Below are positions 56,801-64,000 of a stretch of 64,000 bases of DNA, in pieces. Location of the stretch: NCBI GenBank assembly GCA_031002005.1, contig CM061919.1, positions 16,067,687-16,131,686 on the forward strand, written 5' to 3'. Source of the stretch: Vandiemenella viatica. Taxonomy: Eukaryota; Arthropoda; Insecta; Orthoptera; Morabidae. The position numbers and the translations under genes are program-made. The notes beneath the pieces were generated by a model. It was not told where the DNA came from. It was given only the letters and a program-made list of their open reading frames with translations, and searched no databases. Numbering within the stretch: the first letter of the stretch is position 1; every line of letters starts with the position of its first letter.

Positions 56801-57780
56801 GAAGTTTCTGAGTACGGTTATCAATCTACTTACCCGACCCAACAACCAACAGGCCTCTACGACAAGTGGGTATTTAATGTATCGCAAAAGTAGTGGTTAA
56901 ACCCTAAAACCTTTGAAAACTTTGGTGCTTATTTTCTGGAGAGTGCTAAAGAAATGCGACTTATCGCTGCTACATTTCCATAAAATGCTGTAGGTGTATA
57001 CTTTTTTTACGTTATATTGATCCCTCAAGGGTTGTTACTCTCGCAATCAGTGTGTGTGTGTGTAATCTGCACTAATAATATTATACGGAAGTAAGTTTTG
57101 ACGACTAAATGGCTATACCAATATTGATGGAATTTGACAAGGAAATACTTTGTATCTGTAGAAAGGGCACAGGACATTTTTTTCGGTATGAATAACAGTT
57201 GTAGTCACGAAATTTTGGGAACTTATCGAATGGTGACAGACAGACGGATGTGTGTGTTCGTCTGTAGTATTACGTCAGTTGCTCAAGTTGTGCTTCTCGC
57301 GCATTATATTAGCGTATGATTTGTTAATAAATTTTGTTTAGAGACAAAACGTATTATTTAGTATAGATGTCGATTTTCTCTGTACTATTACTTTGTGTCT
57401 GCTTAAATGTTTCAGGTACCAGTTTATTTTGCCTTCTTTTTTGACAGGCCTTGTGGGCGTAAACTGGCCTAAGATATAGCTCTAGCAGAGTACGAGCAGC
57501 TAAAGTTATTAGAACCCAAGAATCGGATACTCATGCTGAAGAAAGAAGAAACGGCCAAGCTGAAATAAAGCTGCCCTCATTTAACACCCCAACCCCACCA
57601 CCACCCCCACTCCACGCATCCCCGCACCTTCGTTTGTTTTTCTGTATTTAAATATGTTGGAAATTGATTCTCTTCATGAAACAGGTTCGACGGTAGAATG
57701 ATATAGTGATGGCTTTCTTGTCATATTATGCCGACTCAGTGTTGTTTGGTACCAATACTACGTTATCAACAGCTTTCCAT
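53811..57780. other. Unassigned; GC-rich open patch at about 55690-55935
   Basis: Apart from the tRNA-like piece at 54140-54235, I recognise nothing. At 55690-55935 a GC-rich patch is open on both strands (81 codons plus, 75-100 codons minus) with no motif I know. It could be an exon or an old insertion. A TG repeat of about 14 bp is at about 57048-57062. Confidence 0.3.
54140..54235 (-). other. tRNA-like sequence (possible SINE head)
   Basis: The reverse complement contains CCGGTTCGAGTCCG (B box / TΨC arm) and a CCGTGG...CCACGG stem. It lacks a clear acceptor stem and A box, so it is not a credible tRNA gene. Confidence 0.35.
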
Positions 57781-57794
57781 ATTCAATTCTGGCA

Positions 57795-58038
57795 CCGAAC
57801 GTGGTGGTGTAGCGGTTAGCGTTCTCGCCTTGCATTCGGAAGGACGCCGGTTCGAATCCCCGTCCGGGCATCCAGATTTGGGTTTTCCATGGTTTCCCAA
57901 ATCACTCCAGGCAAATGCCGGGATGCTTCCTTTAAAAGGCCATGGCCGAATTCCTTTCCATTTCTTACCCCTATCCTTTTCCCTCTCTAAAGACCTCGCT
58001 GTTAAGAGACGTGGAGCAGATTAAAAAAAACCTAAAAC
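57795..58038 (+). mobile_element. tRNA-derived SINE, full length, perfect TSD (reference copy)
   Basis: This is the cleanest copy, flanked by the perfect 11-bp duplication CAATTCTGGCA (57784-57794 and 58039-58049). Structure: head CCGAACGTGGTGGTGTAGCGG (A box TGGTGTAGCGG), B box GGTTCGAATCCCC, body ATCCAGATTTGGGTTTTCCA through GGGATGCTTCCTTTAAAAGG, tail CTCTCTAAAGACCTCGCTGT then AAGAGACG, A-rich end. A and B boxes are the internal Pol III promoter of tRNA-derived SINEs. It is mobilised in trans by a LINE (partner not identified). Confidence 0.94.
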
Positions 58039-58049
58039 CAATTCTGGCA

Positions 58050-60015
58050 ACAAAATTCTTAATCCACGCTTACGAAGTCGTGGGTATCAGCTAGTATATA
58101 CATACAGAATGCCTCAAGCATAATCACCTGTAGACCATAACCAGGACGGTCGTTACTTCATGCCCGAGGGTTGAACCTGAGACCATTGTAACTTCATGCT
58201 TAGAAACACAAAGTCAGACTGGAAGTCTCATGTTAATCTAACAAGGGGTTATAGAACTGGGTCGCCAAAGGAGCCACTTTACACCAAACTGCGGTCTGGG
58301 GCTACAGAACTACTAATAAGTAATTTATATTTCAATTAATGACCCTATACCGAAAATTTTTCGCAGTAAGTTATGGTGGCAATATTATTTGACAGAGTCT
58401 TCTAAGAACTGTCGTCAAAAACAGTGTGAATTTTTAAGTTCCATAATTTATTGGTAAGATCGGCTGCCTGACAGAGACTCGGCGAAACAACAGTATTGTA
58501 ACGAGTTATATGTTTATCACGGTTTCCAAGAAGTTCTCGGCTTGTGGCACACCCGGTGATGTTAGCAGCAAACTACAAAACGGAGACCGTCAATATCTAA
58601 AGACAAGACATATGTTTCCCGAGATGTTCCGTAAACTTATTCCACACTATGACTGGTTGAGAAATTTATAAATCAGATTTACGGATTACTAAATGCAGGT
58701 AATCTTCTTCACCACTTGTTCCCAGCATTTTGGGTTCGGCTGCCTTTCATGAGCTTTACTCATCGTTAGGATGGTTGAATTTGTAGCTTATGGCTGAATA
58801 CCTTTGGTCACACCGAGCATTTAATACCTATTGCAGGATGTACTAAGTAATGGGGGAAGTGAAGTATTGCCACCTGTCTGTGAAGAGTGTAAATATGTTC
58901 AGCGTGTGATAAGTGTATTTCTTTGTTTGAGAATTGTGTAGTTTATGAGGTGGAAATTAAGGAATGTCCCGAAATTCCCGTTGATGGCTGCGGAAAAACG
59001 CCTGAAAACCGCAATGACGACCGGTACACGGAGGCCTGGACTAGTGCCCAGTCCGCACTGGCGGGTCTATTATCTGTAGGTAATAGCAGCTCATAACGTA
59101 ATTATCGGACAAAAATTCCGATTTTAATTAAATATGATATTCTTGTTTATGTTTATTATTCCTAAGGCCCACCCGTCCATCTTTGTTCATGATTAATAGA
59201 TTTTCAGGGTTTGCCGCGTAGTTTACTTCATAACCTGAGCTTTCGGCTGCCATCCTATAACCTTCGTCAGAGGTACTCTTTATGATGTCAGAGCAACGAG
59301 CGCAAAGCATCGCAGAGTAAAATATCGCTACCTTCGTTGATGATGTTGATATTTTTTTGTCAATAAAACTGAATTTGTTTGTTTATTCATTTACCGTACC
59401 TCGTTTCACTTCATCTCACACGAAGAAACTGTGAAGTGTTTGCTATTAACATAAAGAGAAGCAATTAAGAAGTAGTGTCCTGATAGCTATGTGATTGAAG
59501 AGTGGTAATGGAATTCAGAACGTCCTACGTTCGAACCTTGGTTGGGATAATATTTTTTGCGTGCATTTTTTCCGTTTTTGTTTGCTGTTTTTTGCACTAC
59601 TATGTTTTTATTCGAAGAATTATAATAGTTGCTGAGCGTCATACAAGCGTTTGAAACAAATTGCTACCATACATGAACTTACCAGAGAGAGAATATCATG
59701 CAAAAAATACAGGTGCACGGCGGCGAATAATGGAATTTATTTTAGAAGTCACATCACTTGTAGAAATCTTGTAACAGTTCCGGAACGCGTTGTGTCCTTT
59801 TCGTTGGAATTTTTACCTGACAATACAACTGCAGGTTACCTTCCTGACATAACTGCGTCTATTAAGCGGTATTTACTTTTAATATGCAAGTAATATTTTT
59901 TAAAAAAAACTGTTTATGGTGTGCAAGTAACGTCCAATTTCCTTCTTGAAATATTCTTTGGTTGTTTCAAACGGTTGTAATTCGCTTGTTATCCAAAAAG
60001 TTGTGAAGCCTTCAG

Positions 60016-60050
<35 letters not shown>

Positions 60051-61040
60051 GTTTTGGTGGGTTTTCGGGAAAAAATGATTATGCGATGCAACCAACAGCA
60101 ATTAGTATTCAAAGAAAAGGACAAAAGAAAACAAATTGAACATATTCCGAAGCTAGGATCGAACCTTAGGAGCCTAACCCTAATAATTCTCGCCTTAAAC
60201 AACGTATTACATTTAACTCTACGAAATCGCGGTGTAAATGAGCTTCACAGAAAATCGTATGTGGGTGCAGGATAGGGGGAAGTTGGGTGTGTAGGGAAAT
60301 TGCTACCGGAGCCTGTGCTCCCATGCAATTAAATTAAAATTTAAAATTAATTAGCTTTAATAACATGAAGTTAGAAAAGGCATCAGCTGTATGGGGCATT
60401 GGTTGAAATATCTTAAGTGACTTTGTCGCAATATCAAATTGAAGTTGTTACATTTTTAAGCTCCACAGAATAAAACTCAGTGGTTGTTTCTATAGCTAGC
60501 CCCACAAATAAGGCGTCTACTTTCAATATTTTTCCGCTGTAGTCTTTTACAAATTGTTTTCGATTTTATATTCAAAACGAACTTTCATTAATAACAATAA
60601 GTAACCAGCAACAAACAATAAAAATAATTGAAAACTTGGGTAATAGGAAAAGCTCTATTCGCAGCGGCAGCGTTTACAGACGTGTGACGTGTGCACGCGC
60701 CAGACAGCGAAGGAGCATTTTTGTGGGCTTTTAAATTCTTTAAATTTTAACTTTGAATTTTACGCAAAATAATGCACTGCCGTATAAAAATCTCTTCACT
60801 CGGTGAATAACGTGTACCAATAAACAATTTAAAACCATTTTCAAGAAGTAGTCAAATACCCAATTGCAAGAAATCTGCGAAGTGACTGACGACGAAATAG
60901 TAAGCGTGTCGTAAGTTAAGCACTTTTAATATTATTTATTGAAAAGTAATTTAATGATGGAAAAGACTGAAAACAGTTTGAAAATGGAAGCGATGCGATG
61001 CTAGTTGTAACTGTGAAGCCTGCATTGTAACAGCGAATAA
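58050..61040. other. Mostly unassigned; poly(A) and a LINE 3'-end motif
   Basis: No gene is recognised. It contains an A run of 30 (60016-60045), a LINE 3'-end motif at about 60285-60345 (GAAATTGCTACCGGAGCCTG), and two weak tRNA-like B boxes (about 59530 plus, about 60155 minus). These look like fragments of retroposons rather than tRNA genes. Confidence 0.4.
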
Positions 61041-61042
61041 AT

Positions 61043-63005
61043 GTGATACGTCTAGCAAGCAGTTCAAAGAAAAAATACAGTAGGAAATATGATAGTTCTT
61101 ATTTGCATTTAGAATTTATTTGGTGCAGTGATGAAAGTGAACAGAAACCAAAGTGTATTTTGCGTTATGAAATGTTATCGAACGATTGCATAATACCTGC
61201 AAAACTACATCTAAAGACATTGTGACGTAAAAAATAAGCTAATAGGATTTTCCCAGCGGCACTTAAGAATAATAAATAAGATAACATTTGCGCATAGAAA
61301 ATCATGAAACCTCATTCTATCAGAGGAGGTTTGCTTTTACCAGCAACAAAAGATGAGGTGAAAACTATTTTTGACAACAAATTATTAATATACAGTATAT
61401 TGATTTGATTCCGCTTTCAAATGACACTGGAGGTCGCAGAATTTACAATATGGCAGATAATGTGCAATCTCAGTTAGTCGAAAGAAATGTATTCCTTGGA
61501 AGGTAGGAGGAAGGTGAAGATAGTGATGGGAGTATACAAATCGTATATTGGTGATGAGGCGTGGAAACATGTTGGTGTAAGAATTAGGTTTAGTGCATGG
61601 AAGGTAAAGACGGCCATGGCCACAATCTGGCACTTGATTTCAGGCATAAGGATGTGGAAAAATTTTCTTTCATAGGTGAATGGGTCAGGGATTTGAATAA
61701 ATTACCATGGGAAATGATGATTAATTTACTGAAAACACTGAAAAATTTAGAGTGGGAGTTTGCAAAGGCGGTTACAGTAAACGGTGGAAATTGGTGTGTA
61801 CAGAAATTGTTACCGGAACGAGTGCTCCATCGCAATGAAATTAAATCAATAAAAAAATTAGAAATGAGAATAGTCCTTATTATGTGTTGCAAATAGACGA
61901 AACTATAGAAGTTACAAATGACTCACCATTATTGCGCAACGTTAAATATAGTTGCGACATTAATTATATTATTTTGTTTTGTAGAACTTATGAGGAGAAA
62001 TATTTCACTCTATCTATAGTTACATAAGAGACAAAGGGACAGGGGGAAACTGTGTGGGCTTGTGTGCGGATGGACCTCGCTTCCTTACAGGTAGCCATAG
62101 TGGGGTTGTTTCTAAAGACAAGTGGCTCCGGATGTGATCTGAGAGCACTGTTGCATACACAGGGAAGCAAGGGCATCCAAAAGGAATGTCACAAAACTTA
62201 AAAGTCTTCTTGATAGCGCTGTAAAGTTGGTTAATTTTATTTTCCTATACTGTATGATGAAACGGGCAGTGAATACATACAGCTTTTGCTTTCATTCTGA
62301 AATTTGCTGGCTTTGCTGGGGCAAATTATTAGCAAGGTTATATTAATTAAGTTGTGTGCATCACTAACAGTTGACGAAGCATGGTTACCAGTGTCATCCC
62401 ACTTTTCCGGTTTTTTCTAAATTAGGTCAACTAAATCTGTCTCTTCAAGGGAAAACTTTTACTGTTCGGGATGTCTATCACAAAATAAAGGAATTCGAGA
62501 AAAAACTGGTGATCTGGATTAATTTAATAAAAAACGGAAATTTGCATCTTTCAACATTGGAATTATTTTTAGTGGAAAATGATAACTGTGTCGATTCTGA
62601 GTTACTTGAATAGCTTTGCAACCACCTTAAAACTGTGAAACAAAGACATGAAATATATTTTCTTGATAATTTTCATAAGTAATTCACGTGGGGTCGCGAT
62701 CCATTTCAAGCTTACACATACGAGAATCACCTTTCGCTATCGAGAAAAGAGCGGTTATTAGAGCATTCAAATGATAGTCAGCTTAAAACACAATTCCGCG
62801 ATCTTGGTTTGCCTCTATTCTGGATCTCGCTTTCAGTGAGAAGTGAATACCCCGAATTATTTGAAGAAGCATCGAAAACCTTCTTGCAGTTCCCAACAAC
62901 CTACCTTTGTTAGAAAGTATTTTCATCGCTCCTTCCGAAACCGACTTAAAACATGTGCCGATCTTAGACTGAACTAGAGTAACATTGAACCAGATATCCG
63001 GAACA
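61043..63005 (+). pseudogene. ZBED5/SCAND3-like hAT transposase pseudogene
   Basis: Pieces of one protein appear in order on the plus strand. The BED-type region is at 61060-61225 (RKYD.SY, FIWCSDE, then KCILRYE where C-x2-C is expected, so the zinc finger is damaged; LSNDCIIPAKLHLK). A linker with GGLLLPATKDEVKTIF is at about 61325-61370. A stretch with IPLSNDTGGRRIYNMADNVQ is at about 61410-61480. A LINE fragment then interrupts. The C-terminal region resumes at 62371-63005: LNLSLQGK, EFEKKLVIW, LELFLVEND, EYPELFEEA and FPTTYLC, the last being the hAT dimerisation core. The catalytic middle is missing, and frames are broken. Confidence 0.72.
61487..61870 (+). mobile_element. LINE 3' end inserted in the hAT pseudogene
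   Basis: The sequence reads KSYIGDEAW, a second frame with LALDFRHKDVEKFSFIGE and a stretch including LPWEMMINL, followed by the LINE 3'-end motif GAAATTGTTACCGGAACGAG and an A-rich tail. The order matches the C-terminal ORF end plus 3' UTR of the LINE seen elsewhere. Its 5' junction lies at about 61487, inside the hAT reading frame. Confidence 0.7.
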
Positions 63006-64000
63006 CTACAAGGAGCGGCTAGCTCAGCTATCACATTAACAGTTAGTAATAACATATCATTATTAATATTTATTTATTTACTTTTCATGGTTTTATCTCT
63101 CCCTTTATACGTTTATAACATTATTCTTCGTTTGGTTGGTAAATATTTAGTTTCTTTCAGTACTTCACTTAGAATTTCATAAATATGTTTCAGTAGGAAT
63201 TCAAACCATACTTTTGGATTTATTATATTACATTTGTACAAAACATTATGTTCCAAATTTTTAACAATATACAGATAAGAAAAAATTAATCTCATATAAA
63301 TTAGTGATTCGTAGATATGTTTTACAAGTTTTAATAGTCCTTGGGTTGAAAATGATTGAGAAATACTTCTCTAAACAATTTCTTTGCTCTAGTCAGTTTG
63401 CTCTTTCTTCTTCTACTTGAAGATAATTCACACTCCCTGGTAGATTATTTCAGCCTGTTCGCCGTAAATTTTGGATTGTGATTCTCACAGCAGTTTACTA
63501 CAGAACCTGCAGGCTCTTAAATTAGATACAGCTCTAAATCGAATGAAAATTACTATCAGAAATAAAGAATGAGAAATGTGGAATCCAACTCTAACTCTGA
63601 ATGGATGTCTGCTCCAGGACCCAACCCTCCAACAACCTGGCTTCAGTTTAAGGTACTGTTTAAACACTAAAGAACTCCAGTAGAAAGGTTTGCATACCAC
63701 ATGCACATGTCAGGAATCGCCTCTCAGCAGCCTCCTAAGACATATCAGCACGTACTCCGGTCTACTGCTAAGTATTTTGCAGGCAGACATAATGCACTAC
63801 ATGATGTTACACCAGATGAAGTGCAGCATCTAGATAAAGAAATATACCATATGTAATTATTTATTGCTCCATTATTTGTCAAAATAATACTAACCGCGCA
63901 TTTTGAGTGCTTCTTTGTTTTTCTTGATCTCATAATTCTTACTTCTCCACATTATATCATAAGTTTTCTCAGTGTGCAGGTAGAACGTTAAGAATTCGCG
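63006..64000. other. Unassigned; one coding-like stretch at about 63686-63856
   Basis: A plus-strand frame at about 63686-63856 reads without stops for about 55 codons (FAYHMHMSGIASQQPP ... DEVQHLDKEI). Its composition looks protein-like, but I recognise no family and see no ATG or clear splice sites. Nothing else is assigned up to the window end. Confidence 0.3.

Noticed and set aside
60140..60215. tRNA-like B box on the minus strand
   Set aside because: GGTTCGATCC is present, but the rest does not fold as a tRNA and no SINE body follows, so it is not listed as an RNA gene.
1..64000. CRISPR arrays, bacterial operons or ribosome binding sites
   Set aside because: None seen. The window is eukaryotic; the tandem repeats have no regular repeat-spacer pattern and there are no cas genes.

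Overview
This is a eukaryotic, AT-rich, repeat-dominated window from an animal genome, most likely an arthropod and probably an insect. The evidence is the Polinton-type DNA polymerase of the kind common in arthropods, ZBED-like hAT remnants, tRNA-derived SINEs, non-LTR and Penelope-like reverse transcriptase debris, and phase-consistent spliceosomal introns. Nothing looks bacterial. I cannot name the species, and I recognise no ordinary host gene. Most of the window is mobile elements and their remains, often nested.

Layout. Positions 1-2600 hold no recognised gene. Positions 2600-5610 carry a LINE scrap, a cluster of CRE octamers (TGACGTCA) and four sets of tandem duplications. Positions 6074-9835 hold the main protein-coding locus: a Polinton/Maverick-type protein-primed family B DNA polymerase preceded by small symmetric phase-1 exons that look like a duplicated exon pair. 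It is broken by frameshifts and cut by a 1-kb assembly gap (9836-10835). Positions 12440-14035 hold LINE and SINE fragments and a complete hAT MITE with a perfect 8-bp target-site duplication (TSD).

Positions 14461-26761 form a giant inverted repeat: two arms of about 6.05 kb around a CpG-rich core of about 174 bp, flanked by a 7-bp direct repeat (AATGAGT). This looks like a transposed fold-back element rather than a simple inverted duplication. The arms carry tandem repeats of about 500 bp, SINE and LINE fragments, and CCAAT-plus-CRE modules at both outer ends. The right arm has a private SINE insertion and the arms differ by indels, so they have evolved separately.

Positions 28.5-31.8 kb are long tandem repeats. 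Positions 32.7-41.4 kb hold a hAT pseudogene, two minus-strand LINE reverse-transcriptase fragments, a Penelope-like fragment and several SINEs. Positions 42459-48920 are a complete-looking LTR retrotransposon (two LTRs of about 1005 bp, TG...CA ends, 4-bp TSD GTAT) with a gag-like ORF and no recognisable pol. Positions 48.99-50.76 kb are a degenerate satellite, and a short inverted-repeat element lies at 51.2-51.95 kb. The rest contains SINEs, a ZBED-like hAT pseudogene interrupted by a LINE 3' end (61.0-63.0 kb), and sequence I cannot assign.

The genes do not form a pathway. The best leads are the fold-back element with its CpG-rich core and promoter-like ends, the exon-duplicated 5' part of the polymerase gene, and the gag-only LTR element.
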